Below are positions 1 through 8,923 of a stretch of 37,902 nt of DNA, piece after piece. The position numbers were made by a program, and so were the translations under genes. The notes beneath the pieces are model-generated. The model made no database searches. It saw nothing but the letters and a program-made list of their open reading frames with translations, and was not told where the DNA came from. Within the stretch, counting starts at the first letter, position 1; every line of letters starts with the position of its first letter. The stretch is from Candidatus Aphodenecus pullistercoris (GTDB lineage Bacteria > Spirochaetota > Spirochaetia > Sphaerochaetales > Sphaerochaetaceae): positions 1 through 37,902 of the forward strand of contig JADIMU010000021.1 of the NCBI GenBank assembly GCA_017694495.1. The letters are read 5' to 3'.

Positions 1-1
1 C

Positions 2-796
2 ATCAAGGCGATCCACGACAGCTCGATTCCCGTCATCTCGGCCGTGGGACACGAGATCGACACGGCACTGTCCGACTATGTCGCCAGCCGGAGGGCGATC
101 ACGCCCACCGACGGCGCCTCGATCGCGACGGAGGGCATCTGGGCGCTGCGCCAGAACCTTGCGAAGCTGCCACAGGAGCTGTCATCCCTCATGGAGACAA
201 GGACAGGCAAGCTGTCGGCAAGGCTCCCCTCGCTTGACGAGCTTGGCCGCTCCATGCGCTCGCGCACAGGCTCGCTCGAGATGCGTCTGGGCTATGCATC
301 CGATCTCGCCCGGCAGGCTCTCGATTCGAAGCTTGAGGACGCGCAAAGACGTCTTGGACAGTGCGTCGAGAGGATGGAAGGCGTGCTTGGGACCAAGGCG
401 GCACAGACCATCGGCGATGTGTCGCGGCTGTGGATGGAGGGCTGCCATGCGATGGACGCGGCCCTGGGCAGGGCACAGTCCCGTCTGGAGCGCGCCACTG
501 TGGATGAGGACCTCATCATGGGCAGGATCGGGGCCCTGGCCCAGCGGATCGCCTCAAACTGGCAGACGCTGTCCCTCCTCATGGCACACCGCATCGGGAC
601 GGCCAGCCTCTCGCTCGAGGCTCTGCGCTCCCCCCTGGAGGCTCTGGACCCGAGGGCCGTGCTGAAGCGCGGCTATGCGATGGTAAAGAGGGAGGATGGC
701 ACCATCGTGCGCTGTGCCAAGGACCTTGGTGGGCATGAGACAATGACGATAAGCTTCGCTGACGGCAGCGTCAGGGCGAGGAGACTGGAGGATTGA
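2..796 (+). CDS. xseA: Exodeoxyribonuclease VII large subunit, 3' part
   Basis: This is the C-terminal part of XseA; the reading frame is open to the left edge, so the N-terminal OB-fold and the start lie outside the window. Exonuclease VII degrades single-stranded DNA to oligonucleotides in the cytoplasm. The visible start of the fragment carries the family signature around [21 protein letters not shown] followed by [11 protein letters not shown] long helical, coiled-coil-like stretch (about residues 30-200 of the fragment) comes next, as in the XseB-binding region. The end [10 protein letters not shown] resembles the usual 'RGYaivr' C-terminal motif. xseB starts 1 bp downstream, so the two subunits are co-translated. 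Assignment is firm; only the length is truncated. Confidence 0.95.
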   Translation: MKAIHDSSIPVISAVGHEIDTALSDYVASRRAITPTDGASIATEGIWALRQNLAKLPQELSSLMETRTGKLSARLPSLDELGRSMRSRTGSLEMRLGYASDLARQALDSKLEDAQRRLGQCVERMEGVLGTKAAQTIGDVSRLWMEGCHAMDAALGRAQSRLERATVDEDLIMGRIGALAQRIASNWQTLSLLMAHRIGTASLSLEALRSPLEALDPRAVLKRGYAMVKREDGTIVRCAKDLGGHETMTISFADGSVRARRLED

Positions 797-797
797 G

Positions 798-1001
798 ATG
801 AGTTTTGAAAGCGAGCTGAAGAGGCTTGAGGAGATCACTTTGAAGCTGAAGAGCGAGGAGACGGGGCTCGAGGAGAGCCTGAAGCTCTACGAGGAGGCGA
901 GCGCGCTTGTGAAGAAGCTCACAGCCACGCTCGAGGACGTGAAGAGGCGTGTCGAGATCGTCAGCCAGGACGGATCTGTAGAGGAAGTCGACGAAGCCTA
1001 G
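798..1001 (+). CDS. xseB: Exodeoxyribonuclease VII small subunit
   Basis: A 67-residue protein with the XseB pattern: FESELKRLEEI, then a helical hairpin with LEESLKLYEEA and a second helix LVKKLTATLEDVKRRVEIV. The small subunit binds the coiled-coil arm of XseA and is needed for activity. Its ATG lies 1 bp after the xseA stop and is preceded by GAGGATTGAG, a usable ribosome binding site. The last 4 bp overlap the end of the convergent pseudouridine synthase gene. Confidence 0.95.
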   Translation: MSFESELKRLEEITLKLKSEETGLEESLKLYEEASALVKKLTATLEDVKRRVEIVSQDGSVEEVDEA

Positions 1002-1693
1002 ACTGTGATCGTCAGGTAGTTTCCCGATTCCGGGTCGCGGAAGGAGAGGCCAACGGCCTCCAGGCCGAAGACGTCGGCCTGTCTGCCCCCGTAGCGCTCA
1101 TCACCCTGGAGGGGATGGCCTGACCAGGCCAGATGGGCCCTGATCTGGTGGCGGAAGCCGCGTGTCAGCGTGCATATGATGCTCCCATCGCCGTCCGGCT
1201 CGGTCAGCGTCGAGTAGACGACCCCGCTGCAGCGGCGGGCCTGGGCGTCAAGTGTCGGTCTCACGGAGGCGCCCTTGGGGCCGTATGATCGGAAGCACGA
1301 GGAGATCGCGCCAGCCTCACAGAGCACATCATGATAGGGATAGTCCGGGAAGCCCTCGGGCAGCGGGCAGCTGCCCCATGAGGGCGTGGCCCTGTACTGC
1401 TTGACGATGCCGTCCTTCTTCTGCTGGGCCATGAGGTCGTCGTAGGCCCTCTGCGTGAGGGCGAAGAGGACGAGGCCGCGCGTGGGAGTGTCGAGTCTGT
1501 GGACCAGCCCCCCTTCCCGCCTCAGCCGTCCGATCGGGACCATGACGCGGGGCTCGAAATCCTTCACGAGGTTGACGAGACAAAACTCATCCCCATCCTC
1601 CGTCAAGGGGGCGCTGGGGATGGATGCGGGTTTGTATACGACGAGGACCTCGTCGTTGGAATAGATCGTCCTAATCGCGGTCGCTCGCGGCAT
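998..1693 (-). CDS. RluA-family pseudouridine synthase
   Basis: A 231-aa protein with the RluA-type catalytic motif GGLVHRLDTPTRGLVLFA (about residues 61-78), where the Asp of HRLD is the nucleophile. The C-terminal motif TRGFRHQIRAHLAWSGHPL-GD is also typical. It probably isomerises uridine to pseudouridine in rRNA or tRNA; the target cannot be read from sequence. It lacks an S4 domain at the N-terminus, so it is closer to the RluA/TruC type than to RluC/RluD. The ATG overlaps the end of the upstream Bax-inhibitor gene by 23 bp and has GAGGA a few bases before it, so the two are likely co-transcribed. Confidence 0.9.
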   Translation of the reverse strand: MPRATAIRTIYSNDEVLVVYKPASIPSAPLTEDGDEFCLVNLVKDFEPRVMVPIGRLRREGGLVHRLDTPTRGLVLFALTQRAYDDLMAQQKKDGIVKQYRATPSWGSCPLPEGFPDYPYHDVLCEAGAISSCFRSYGPKGASVRPTLDAQARRCSGVVYSTLTEPDGDGSIICTLTRGFRHQIRAHLAWSGHPLQGDERYGGRQADVFGLEAVGLSFRDPESGNYLTITV

Positions 1694-2381
1694 AGATCCT
1701 CAACAGGTAGAGGAAGATGTTGATGAAGTCGAGGTAGAGGTTCAGGGCCCCGATGATGCCAAGCTTCGTGTGCTCCGTGCTGGTCATCTCGGCTCCGTAC
1801 TCCTGGTTCATCGCGACGATCCTCTTGGTGTCCCAGATCGTGAGTCCCATGAAGAGGACGACGCCCACGAGCGAGATGATGAAGTCGAGGAAGCCGGAAC
1901 GGAAGAAGAGCGTCACCAGACTGGCGACGATCAGGCCCCACAGTCCCATGACGAGGTAGCTGCCCCAGCGGGCGACGTTGCGCTTCGTGAAGGTCGCGTA
2001 GACGGAGCAGCCGACGAACATCAGGGCCGCCGTGACGAAGGCGTGCCAGATCGTCAGGTCCGCGTAGGCGATGAAGATGGACGAGAGGCTGATTCCCGTC
2101 AGCGCCGAATAGGCGAAGAATGCGGCTATGGCCGAGCCCGTGCGCATGTTCTCGACCCTCGAGGAGAGGAAGAAGACGATTGCGAACTGGGCGACGACCA
2201 GGATGATCGAACCGAAGGGATTGAGCAGGATGTAGCGCAGGACGGCCTCGTTCGTCGATGCGAACCAGGCGACCAGGGCCGTGAGGGCCAGACCTGCAGT
2301 CATGAAGAGGTAGACATTGCGGATGAGGCTGTTCTCCCTCTCGATCGTATTCTTGTATACGGTAAGATTGTTGTTTGTCAT
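1671..2381 (-). CDS. Bax inhibitor-1/YccA family membrane protein
   Basis: A 236-aa integral membrane protein with about seven hydrophobic segments. It ends in the family-typical GALNLYLDFINIFLYLLRIY followed by a short charged tail. Members of the BI-1 (TMBIM) family are pH-sensitive calcium-leak channels or modulate the FtsH protease (YccA); which role applies here is not visible. The start ATG has GAGGATAT just upstream and a good promoter at 2402-2429. It is the first gene of a two-gene minus-strand unit with the pseudouridine synthase. Confidence 0.92.
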   Translation of the reverse strand: MTNNNLTVYKNTIERENSLIRNVYLFMTAGLALTALVAWFASTNEAVLRYILLNPFGSIILVVAQFAIVFFLSSRVENMRTGSAIAAFFAYSALTGISLSSIFIAYADLTIWHAFVTAALMFVGCSVYATFTKRNVARWGSYLVMGLWGLIVASLVTLFFRSGFLDFIISLVGVVLFMGLTIWDTKRIVAMNQEYGAEMTSTEHTKLGIIGALNLYLDFINIFLYLLRIYAASDRD

Positions 2382-2401
2382 CTATATCCTCACTGACTCC
2401 A

Positions 2402-2429
2402 AATGTAGCAAATACCAGACAAAGGTCAA
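2402..2429 (-). promoter_or_regulatory. Sigma70-type promoter of the Bax-inhibitor gene
   Basis: On the minus strand TTGACC (plus 2424-2429) is followed after 16 bp by TACATT (plus 2402-2407). This lies 20 bp upstream of the ATG and leaves room for the GAGGATAT ribosome binding site. Confidence 0.55.
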
Positions 2430-2575
2430 GGCAGGAATGCCTCGCGGGCCGCAGCAAGACGGATCTGAACCAGAAATGTCAATTTGCGACATGGCCAGCG
2501 AAGGGGCTTCGAAGCACCGGAAATGTGCACACAGTTTTGGTCTCCATGTTATTGATATGCCATTGTAGGGGAAAG

Positions 2576-2605
2576 TGGACAAGCCTACCCTGCCGGGGCT
2601 ATCAT
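2576..2605 (+). promoter_or_regulatory. Promoter of the lipoprotein-rarA operon, probably leaderless
   Basis: TGGACA (2576-2581) and TATCAT (2600-2605) are separated by 18 bp. The -10 element ends 8 bp before the ATG at 2614, so transcription would begin almost at the start codon. No good Shine-Dalgarno sequence is present, which agrees with a leaderless or very short leader message. Confidence 0.5.
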
Positions 2606-2613
2606 TGACCATC

Positions 2614-3279
2614 ATGAAAGCGCTCCTTACAGCCCTCGTCCTCTGCCTTGCCCTGACCTCATGCTCCACAGGAGATGGCAGCGTCATGAGCAGCGAGGAG
2701 GAGGCCCAGGCCATGGCCATGCTGCTTCACAGCGAGCGCAACGCCCTGATCGCCACAGAGAGCGAGGCCTTCTCCAGCCTGGACAGCTTCGCCGTGCCTT
2801 CCAGCTGGGCGCCCTACTCGGGCCTCATCCCACAGCTGGACGCCGCGATCGAGAGCTATCTGGAAGCTGTCCGCCTTGTACTGCACTCAGCCTGTGGTGA
2901 TGTCACCGACCACCTCTTCAGCGTCCTCGACACGCTCGACCTCAGCCCGGTACAGAGCTACTACGAGGGTGGCTACTCCAGCGTCACAGACAGCCTTGTC
3001 CAGAGCGAGGCGGACAGGGTCGAGGAGATCTTCCTTTCTGCGATAGATTCCAACAGGCAGGCTCTGGACTCGGCCTACGCCACCCTCGACAGGGAGGCCC
3101 GCATCTGGGCCGAGAACCAGGCGAACCTCCTGGCCGTCGGCCAGGGCAGCCAGATTCCCCCACTCACGCCGCTCGAAGATGGAGACATCGCCCATTACGC
3201 GACGCTGGCCTGGTTCGAGCTCCTCTCGCAGAACGAGATCGTGCAACGTGGCAGCCTCCAGACGGGAGGTGCGGCATGA
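2614..3279 (+). CDS. Predicted lipoprotein of unknown function
   Basis: A 221-aa protein that I do not recognise. It starts with a lipoprotein signal peptide: MK, a hydrophobic stretch, then the lipobox LTSC with Cys17 as lipidation site. A longer frame opens 39 bp upstream, but the signal peptide places the start at the second Met. The mature part is acidic and mostly helical, with many Ser, Glu and Ala and no motif I can name. The stop overlaps the rarA ATG by 4 bp, so it leads the operon. It should be anchored in a membrane facing the periplasm or outside, which makes its tie to cytoplasmic DNA-repair genes positional only. Confidence 0.75.
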   Translation: MKALLTALVLCLALTSCSTGDGSVMSSEEEAQAMAMLLHSERNALIATESEAFSSLDSFAVPSSWAPYSGLIPQLDAAIESYLEAVRLVLHSACGDVTDHLFSVLDTLDLSPVQSYYEGGYSSVTDSLVQSEADRVEEIFLSAIDSNRQALDSAYATLDREARIWAENQANLLAVGQGSQIPPLTPLEDGDIAHYATLAWFELLSQNEIVQRGSLQTGGAA

Positions 3280-5528
3280 GCGGGGACGAGAGGGACCTCT
3301 TCAGCGCGGCACAGGACATCAGCGTCGAGCCCCTTGCCGCCCGCATGAGGCCACGCACCATCGACGAGTACATAGGACAGGAGCACATCATAGGCAAGGG
3401 ACGCCTGCTCAGGCGTGCAATCCAGGCGGACCTCCTGTCGAGCGTCATCTTCTACGGTCCCCCGGGGACGGGCAAGACGACGCTCGCCCGCGTCATAGCC
3501 AACACGACACGCAGCCACTTCTCAACGCTCAACGCCGTCCTGTCCGGCGTCAAGGAACTGCGCTACGAGATCGACAACGCCCGCGACAGGCTCAAGCACT
3601 ACGGCCAGAAGACGATCCTCTTCATAGACGAGGTCCACCGCTGGAACAAGAGCCAGCAGGACGCCCTCCTGCCCTGGGTCGAGAACGGCACGATCATCCT
3701 GATCGGAGCGACGACTGAGAACCCCTACTTCGAGGTCAATGCCGCCCTCGTCTCCCGTTCCCGCATCTTCCAGCTGACGAAGCTGAGCGACGAGGAGATG
3801 ATGCGCGTCGCCATGCAGGCCCTCAAGGACAGACAACGCGGCTACGGCGCCTACAAGGTCCACTTCGAGGAGGGGGCGCTCGAGCACCTCGTCTCCGTCG
3901 CCGCCGGCGATGCCCGCAGCCTCCTGAACGCTCTCCAGCTGGCCGTCGAGACGACGCCGGAGCACTTCCCGCCCCAGGAAGGCGAGACGATAGAGATCAC
4001 GATGGCCGTCGCCGAGGAGTCGATCCAGAAGCGTGCCGTCCTCTACGACAAGGAGGGCGACTACCACTTCGACGTCATCAGCGCCTTCATCAAGTCGCTG
4101 CGCGGCAGCGATCCCGACGCCGCGATGTACTGGCTGGCGAAGATGGTCGCCGCCGGCGAGGAGCCGCGTTTCATCTTCCGCCGCATGCTGATCCTGGCAT
4201 GCGAGGACGTTGGCATGGCAGACCCCGCTGCGATCCGCGTCGTCGAGTCCTGCGCCGAAGCCTACGACAGGATAGGCCTTCCCGAAGGACGCTTCCTCCT
4301 GACCCAGGCAGCACTCTACCTGTCGACCTGTCCCAAGAGCAACTCCTCGCTCGGCTTCTTCGACGCCCTCAGCGACGTCGAGAAGGAGGCCGACGACGAG
4401 GTGCCCAACCATCTCAAGGACCCATCGAGGGACGGCAAGGACCTCGGCCACGGCAAGGGCTACCTCTACCCCCACTCCTACAGGGAGCACTTCGTCGCCC
4501 AGCAGTACCTGCCTGACGGATTGCAAGGCAAGATCTACTACCACCCCTCCGACCAGGGCTACGAGGACAGGATAAAGGAGGCCGTCGAACGACGCCGTGA
4601 GGCCCAGCTGGAGAGCATCAGTGCAAGTCCCTTCGTCGAGAACCTGACTTACTCTCCTCCCGACAGGGCCGCAGAGCGCTGGCTGAAGCGGGCCAGCTCG
4701 AACGGCTCGCAGCTCCTGCTGCAGATCAGGGACAATCTCTTCGAAGGCCTCCTGATCCGCAGGAGCGACAACATCCTCGTCCTCAACGCCTCCCATGGAC
4801 TGCTGCTGTGGCAGGCGATGAAGTCGAATCCGGAGGGGCTGGCCGTGGCCATCGTCAGGAGCGATGAGGACAAGGCCTACATCGACCACTACAAGAGCCA
4901 GCTCGAACTGCTGCGCCAACCGATCGTGCTATCGGGACCGGCCACCCAGGCCATCGCCCAGCTGGATGACGACCTGAAGTTCGAGCTCGTCATCGCACGC
5001 AACGTCCTCACCCGGCTGTGGGATGACGAGGACCTCGTTCGAGCCATCTTCCGCGTCCTGAAAAGCGATGGTCTCCTGCGTCTGTGCGAAGGCGTACCCA
5101 GCCAGGGCAGCGCCCTGTCCGACTTCGTCGCCGATCCGGCCCTGAAACTCACGCTGGAGAAGGCTGAAAGCCTCGTCTTCCACGACAAGGCCAATGCGAA
5201 GACGAACTGGAGCGTGGATGACGTGCCACGTTTCCTGGGCAAGTTCTTCTCAGCAATCGAGTGCCGGCAGGAGACGGTCCAGGAAGAAAGGCTCCTTGAC
5301 AAGACGAGCCTGACGGCCTGGATCACAGGCAGCTATTCGAAGGCCCTGGACCGCCTGGGACTGCCGTCGGAAGGCCTTCTCGAGAGGGTCCTCGCACAGC
5401 TGGAAGGCAGGTGTGTCCGCTGGAGGCACACTCTGGTCTACATCAGCGCATCGAACAGTCCACTGAGGAAGTCGGACAGAAAGGATGGCGACGCCGACTG
5501 GCATGAAGTTTTGGAGAAGACGAAATGA
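3276..5528 (+). CDS. rarA: RarA/MgsA AAA+ ATPase with C-terminal methyltransferase-like domain
   Basis: A 750-aa protein. Residues 1 to about 430 are a complete Rar[10 protein letters not shown] Walker A (61-69), [21 protein letters not shown] Walker B (DE at 118-119), [12 protein letters not shown] sensor 1 and an SRSRIFQL arginine-finger region. The RarA C-terminal helical domain follows ([27 protein letters not shown]). RarA acts at stalled replication forks. Normal RarA ends near 430-450 aa. Here about 300 more residues follow, with a Rossmann-like pattern ([10 protein letters not shown], then [16 protein letters not shown] and [13 protein letters not shown]) like a class I SAM methyltransferase. 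Motif I lacks the usual glycine-rich DxGxG, so activity is doubtful. It overlaps both neighbours by 4 bp. Confidence 0.88.
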   Translation: MSGDERDLFSAAQDISVEPLAARMRPRTIDEYIGQEHIIGKGRLLRRAIQADLLSSVIFYGPPGTGKTTLARVIANTTRSHFSTLNAVLSGVKELRYEIDNARDRLKHYGQKTILFIDEVHRWNKSQQDALLPWVENGTIILIGATTENPYFEVNAALVSRSRIFQLTKLSDEEMMRVAMQALKDRQRGYGAYKVHFEEGALEHLVSVAAGDARSLLNALQLAVETTPEHFPPQEGETIEITMAVAEESIQKRAVLYDKEGDYHFDVISAFIKSLRGSDPDAAMYWLAKMVAAGEEPRFIFRRMLILACEDVGMADPAAIRVVESCAEAYDRIGLPEGRFLLTQAALYLSTCPKSNSSLGFFDALSDVEKEADDEVPNHLKDPSRDGKDLGHGKGYLYPHSYREHFVAQQYLPDGLQGKIYYHPSDQGYEDRIKEAVERRREAQLESISASPFVENLTYSPPDRAAERWLKRASSNGSQLLLQIRDNLFEGLLIRRSDNILVLNASHGLLLWQAMKSNPEGLAVAIVRSDEDKAYIDHYKSQLELLRQPIVLSGPATQAIAQLDDDLKFELVIARNVLTRLWDDEDLVRAIFRVLKSDGLLRLCEGVPSQGSALSDFVADPALKLTLEKAESLVFHDKANAKTNWSVDDVPRFLGKFFSAIECRQETVQEERLLDKTSLTAWITGSYSKALDRLGLPSEGLLERVLAQLEGRCVRWRHTLVYISASNSPLRKSDRKDGDADWHEVLEKTK

Positions 5529-6268
5529 GTCAGAACATCTTCGACGACCCGACCTTCTTCGAAGGCTACAGACAGCTGAGGGAGGGGGCGAACTTCAACG
5601 ACCTGCTGGAGCAGCCGGCGATGAACGCCCTCCTTCCCCCTTTGGATGGGGCGCGGGTCCTGGACATCGGCTGCGGCTATGGGCGCAACTGTCTGGCCTT
5701 CAGCGAAGTCGCCCAGCATGTCGACGGTGTGGACATCAGCGTCAGGATGCTCAACGTCGCGCGCAAGGAGAACTGCGCGGGGAACATCAGCTACCATGAG
5801 ATGGACATGGCCGACATCTCCACCCTCCCGGGCAGCTATGACCTCATCTACAGCTCCCTCGCCTTCCACTACTGCCTCGACTTTCCCCGTCTGATGAAGG
5901 ACTGCCACGACCTGCTGAAGGAAGGCGGCGTCCTCCTCTTCAGCCAGGAGAATCCGATCACGACATGCGCCCGCAACACGGACAACCGCTATGTAAGGGA
6001 CGAGGAGGGAAACACCTTCTTCAAGGTGGCCGACTACCAGGACGAAGGGGAGCGCCATGTGCGCTGGTTCGTCGACGACGTCGTCCACCAGCACCGCAAG
6101 TTCTCCTCCATCGTCCACGACATCGCATCGGCGGGACTCATCCTCACCGACTGCGTCGAGCCCTGTCCCGACAAGAGCGCGATCAAGAAGCTCCCAGGCC
6201 TTGCCAGGGAGCTCATCAAACCCTCGTTCATCATCTTCAAATGCATAAGAAAGGAGACGACAAAATGA
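5525..6268 (+). CDS. Class I SAM-dependent methyltransferase
   Basis: A 247-aa protein with motif I VLDIGCGYGRN (45-55), motif II VDGVDIS, YDLIYSSLAFHY as motif IV, and LLKEGGVLLFSQENP. It belongs to the UbiE/Methyltransf_11-like small-molecule group; the substrate cannot be inferred. Its ATG overlaps the rarA stop by 4 bp and its stop overlaps the next gene by 4 bp. It therefore belongs to the same transcript and is likely translationally coupled. The canonical SAM motifs contrast with the degenerate methyltransferase-like tail of the RarA protein just upstream. Confidence 0.85.
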   Translation: MSQNIFDDPTFFEGYRQLREGANFNDLLEQPAMNALLPPLDGARVLDIGCGYGRNCLAFSEVAQHVDGVDISVRMLNVARKENCAGNISYHEMDMADISTLPGSYDLIYSSLAFHYCLDFPRLMKDCHDLLKEGGVLLFSQENPITTCARNTDNRYVRDEEGNTFFKVADYQDEGERHVRWFVDDVVHQHRKFSSIVHDIASAGLILTDCVEPCPDKSAIKKLPGLARELIKPSFIIFKCIRKETTK

Positions 6269-7125
6269 TCATCACACTGAAAAAAGGAAACACGACGATG
6301 GCCATCTCGAGCCTGGGCGCCGAGCCCCAGTCCCTCATCAGGGACGGCATCGAGTACATCTGGCAGGGAGACCCGGCCTTCTGGCCGAGGAAGGCTCCCC
6401 TCCTCTTCCCGATGTCTGGACCGACGAAGGACAACAAGCTCAGCTGCAAGGGCAGAATCTACGACATGCCCAACAACGGCTTCGCCCGCGACAACGAGTT
6501 CAAGGCCGAGCAGCTCACCGACGACATCGCGCAGTTCACCCTCGAGGACAACGAGACCTTCCGCGAGAAGTACTACCCCTACGGCTTCGTCCTGACGGTC
6601 ACCTACACCTTGCACGAGGACGGCTACACGGCCCGCGCCGAGATCTACGCGAAGGAGGACCTCCACTACACCTTCGCCTGGCACCCCGGCTTCAGCCTGG
6701 ACATCAACGGAAAGGGCTGCGACCTGGAGACCTACAGCCTGTCCTTCCTCGAGGAGGAGCGGCTCGACAGGCTCTACCAGAGCGGCGAAGGCTACGTCAG
6801 GGAGAAGGACTTCCTCATCGGCGACAGTCTGGACCTCAAGCGCGCCGAGACGGACAAGGGTCCCATGGTCTTCAGGAACGTCAAGTCCCGTGAGATCACG
6901 CTCACATCCAGCCAGGGCGAACATGGCGTCACCGTCGACCTCGGCGACATGACGACCTTCGTGTGCTGGACCCAGCTGGCCAAGCATGCCCAGTTCGTCT
7001 GCCTCGAGCCCATGGCCTCCTTCGGCTTCGCCGACAGGCCCCTCGAGATCGAGAAGATGGACGAGGCCTTCTTCCTCGCCGAGGGCGAGAGCGCCGTGTG
7101 GGAAAACACCTTTACGGTCTTCTGA
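6265..7125 (+). CDS. Aldose 1-epimerase family protein (LacX-like)
   Basis: A 286-aa protein of the galactose mutarotase fold. It shows the family pattern GAEPQSLIRDGIEYIWQGDPAFWPRKAP near the N-terminus, an FAWHPGFSL motif and TTFVCWTQ-CLEPMAS toward the C-terminus. Mutarotases interconvert alpha and beta anomers of hexoses. In LacX-like relatives a HGFARD motif is expected; here the sequence reads NNGFARDNEF, so the usual His is Asn. That may alter or abolish catalysis. A longer frame exists upstream, but the ATG at 6265 overlaps the methyltransferase stop (ATGA) and gives the family-normal length. Confidence 0.8.
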   Translation: MIITLKKGNTTMAISSLGAEPQSLIRDGIEYIWQGDPAFWPRKAPLLFPMSGPTKDNKLSCKGRIYDMPNNGFARDNEFKAEQLTDDIAQFTLEDNETFREKYYPYGFVLTVTYTLHEDGYTARAEIYAKEDLHYTFAWHPGFSLDINGKGCDLETYSLSFLEEERLDRLYQSGEGYVREKDFLIGDSLDLKRAETDKGPMVFRNVKSREITLTSSQGEHGVTVDLGDMTTFVCWTQLAKHAQFVCLEPMASFGFADRPLEIEKMDEAFFLAEGESAVWENTFTVF

Positions 7126-7135
7126 GGAATACGGC

Positions 7136-7960
7136 ATGGAAGACTTCCAGAAGATGATCGTCCTCATCGACGCCGACAACACACAGCTGAACAAGCTCGA
7201 TGAGGTCATGCATGAGATCTCGACCTACGGCCGCATCATCGTGAAGAAGGCCTATGGCAACTTCACCAAGCCCCAGCTGCACAAGTGGGAGAGCAAGATC
7301 AAGACGCTGGCGATCAAGGCCGAGCAGCAGTTCGACTACGTCGCAGGCAAGAACACGACCGACATCGCCCTCGTCATCGACGCGATGGACATGCTCCACA
7401 CTGGGATGTACGACGCGGCTGTCCTCGTCTCCAGCGACAGCGACTTCACTCCCCTCGCCGTCCGCCTCAAGGAGAGCGGCATGTACGTCATCGGAGTCGG
7501 CGAGAAGAAGACGCCCGAGGCCTTCTGCAACGCATGCGACGACTTCATATACCTGGAGTACCTGACGAGCACCAAGGCAGAGAAGGCCAGCGAGGCCAAG
7601 GTGAAGGCGGTGAAGAAGACGGCCAAGGGCCAGGCGAAGGCGAGCACCTCCAGCGCCGCCGAAAGCCAGGTGAAGGAGGCTGCCCAGACGGACAGCGGAG
7701 CCCATGATGCCGACATCCATGAGATCCACGCCCTGCTGCGCATCGCCTACGACCGCTTCGTCGAGGATGACGACGACTACGTCAACATCTCCTCGGCGGG
7801 CGTGTACATCAAGCGCGTCAAGCCGGAGTTCAGCCCCCTGGCCTACGGCTACAAGAAGCTGAGCGAGCTGATCAAGGACTACCCCCAGCTGTACGAGATC
7901 AAAAGGGACGGCGACAAGAAGAGCTCCGGCTATTCCTACCGCTGCCTCGGCCGCTCCTAG
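7136..7960 (+). CDS. NYN (PIN-like) domain protein with C-terminal OST-HTH/LOTUS domain
   Basis: A 274-aa protein. Residues 5-145 form a NYN/LabA-like PIN nuclease fold with acidic residues in LIDADNTQ (D12, D14), NTTDIALVIDAMD (D76) and VSSDSDFTPL (D101, D103), the set expected for metal-dependent RNA cleavage. A Lys/Ala-rich linker (about 146-190) follows. The C-terminal domain (about 192-272: IHEIHALLRIAYDRF, YVNISSAGVYIKRVKPEFSPLAYGYKKLSELI) matches OST-HTH/LOTUS, an RNA-binding winged helix. The start at 7136 is preceded by TGAGGAATA, 10 bp after the epimerase stop. The protein probably acts on RNA; the target is unknown. The last 4 bp overlap the convergent membrane gene. Confidence 0.82.
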   Translation: MEDFQKMIVLIDADNTQLNKLDEVMHEISTYGRIIVKKAYGNFTKPQLHKWESKIKTLAIKAEQQFDYVAGKNTTDIALVIDAMDMLHTGMYDAAVLVSSDSDFTPLAVRLKESGMYVIGVGEKKTPEAFCNACDDFIYLEYLTSTKAEKASEAKVKAVKKTAKGQAKASTSSAAESQVKEAAQTDSGAHDADIHEIHALLRIAYDRFVEDDDDYVNISSAGVYIKRVKPEFSPLAYGYKKLSELIKDYPQLYEIKRDGDKKSSGYSYRCLGRS

Positions 7961-8631
7961 ACGTTGATCGAGAAGACCGCCAGGGCCAGGAAGACGTTGG
8001 CGAGGATGTAGCTGAGCATGACAAGAAAGTCGCTCGTCCTCGCCACGCCTGCCATGTTGTAGGCGATGCGGCTGTCCGACCAGCCGAAGAGGACGACGCC
8101 GATGAGGGCCGTGGCCGAGCTGAGGATGTGTTCAGTCGAGAAGACGCCGGCCATGCCTGTGGCGAAGATGAGGATCATGAGGCCGTAGACCAGGAAGCCC
8201 GCAGTGAGCTTGTGGCCCATCGAGATTATCTTCCGACAGTAGATGAAGTAGAGCGCGCCGAATACGGCCAGGCCCACAATCAGGGCCAGCCAGGAGAAGC
8301 CGAAGTGGGCGAAGTAGGCTATGTAGATGCAATGGCCCACCATGAAGGAGACGACGCCCAGGTAGAAGCAGAAGGACTGGCGGAAGATCAGGAGCATGTC
8401 GCCCAGCGTATAGAAGATGGCGACCAGGAGGACGAGCTCCTCATTGGCAAGAGTCCTGCCGAAGGCCAGGCCGGCCAGATGGAGACTCATGTAGAGCGAG
8501 GGCATGAGCAGGACCTTGGTCACGGCCCCGCCCCTGCCCTCGACGCCGTCGGCCTTGTGGTACTTCTGGATGTAGAGGTGGGCTACGGCGTCGCAGATGA
8601 AGAATACGAGTGTGATGATGAATGCGCTCAT
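7957..8631 (-). CDS. YhhN/TMEM86 family membrane protein (lysoplasmalogenase-like)
   Basis: A 224-aa protein with about eight transmembrane segments. It has the YhhN family landmarks: TKVLLMPSL, FYTLGDMLLIF, VGHCIYI and a late WSDSRIA. YhhN-family enzymes hydrolyse the vinyl-ether bond of lysoplasmalogens. Plasmalogens occur in many anaerobic bacteria, so a lipid-turnover role is plausible, though activity is not proven by sequence. There is no Shine-Dalgarno; TACAAT on the minus strand (plus 8638-8643) ends 6 bp before the ATG, suggesting a leaderless message. Confidence 0.8.
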   Translation of the reverse strand: MSAFIITLVFFICDAVAHLYIQKYHKADGVEGRGGAVTKVLLMPSLYMSLHLAGLAFGRTLANEELVLLVAIFYTLGDMLLIFRQSFCFYLGVVSFMVGHCIYIAYFAHFGFSWLALIVGLAVFGALYFIYCRKIISMGHKLTAGFLVYGLMILIFATGMAGVFSTEHILSSATALIGVVLFGWSDSRIAYNMAGVARTSDFLVMLSYILANVFLALAVFSINV

Positions 8632-8709
8632 GGCACAATTGTATCATGGAAAATATGGCTCTTCCCCCTTTTCAAAGAGTGCAATTCCATGCTAAAAGGA
8701 TTGAGCAAT

Positions 8710-8781
8710 GCGAAAGTAGCTCAGTGGTAGAGCTCCACCTTGCCAAGGTGGATGTCGCGGGTTCAAGTCCCGTCTTTCGCT
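8710..8781 (+). tRNA. tRNA-Gly(GCC)
   Basis: A complete 72-nt cloverleaf: acceptor GCGAAAG/CTTTCGC, D arm GCTC-AGTGGTA-GAGC, anticodon stem CCACC/GGTGG with loop TTGCCAA (GCC), T arm GCGGG-TTCAAGT-CCCGT, discriminator T and no encoded CCA. Its last 42 nt form the attachment site of the element that begins here, so the 3' half may have been supplied by the element on integration without changing the tRNA. Confidence 0.97.
8740..8781 (+). repeat. attL: 42-bp core shared with attR
   Basis: The 42 bp from the anticodon loop to the discriminator base of tRNA-Gly recur without mismatch at 24856-24897. The flanking bases differ on both sides, so the limits are sharp. This is the classic footprint of tyrosine-recombinase integration into a tRNA 3' end. 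Confidence 0.93.
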
Positions 8782-8784
8782 TGA

Positions 8785-8831
8785 AGCCTAACTGATTCTG
8801 ATACAAGGAATTAGTTGGGCTTTTTCTTTTA
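8785..8831 (+). terminator. Element-borne terminator behind tRNA-Gly
   Basis: A 13-bp stem (8785-8797 with 8809-8821, including G-T pairs) is followed by TTTTTCTTTT. It lies just inside attL and replaces the host terminator that now sits beyond attR at 24902. Confidence 0.8.
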
Positions 8832-8855
8832 TTTGCGCATTGCCCAAAAAGCCAA

Positions 8856-8875
8856 TGGGCAGAAAAATGGGCAGA
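8856..8875. repeat. TGGGCAGA pair near attL, possible integrase arm sites
   Basis: TGGGCAGA occurs at 8856-8863 and 8868-8875, with an inverted TGCCCA at 8841-8846. The same octamer pair occurs at 24712-24732 near attR. Tyrosine integrases bind short arm-type repeats inside both ends of their element, which would explain the arrangement. Confidence 0.5.
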
Positions 8876-8923
8876 TGAAATTGAAAAAAACTCATTTCTG
8901 AAAACAATCCATCGGCAGCCTTA

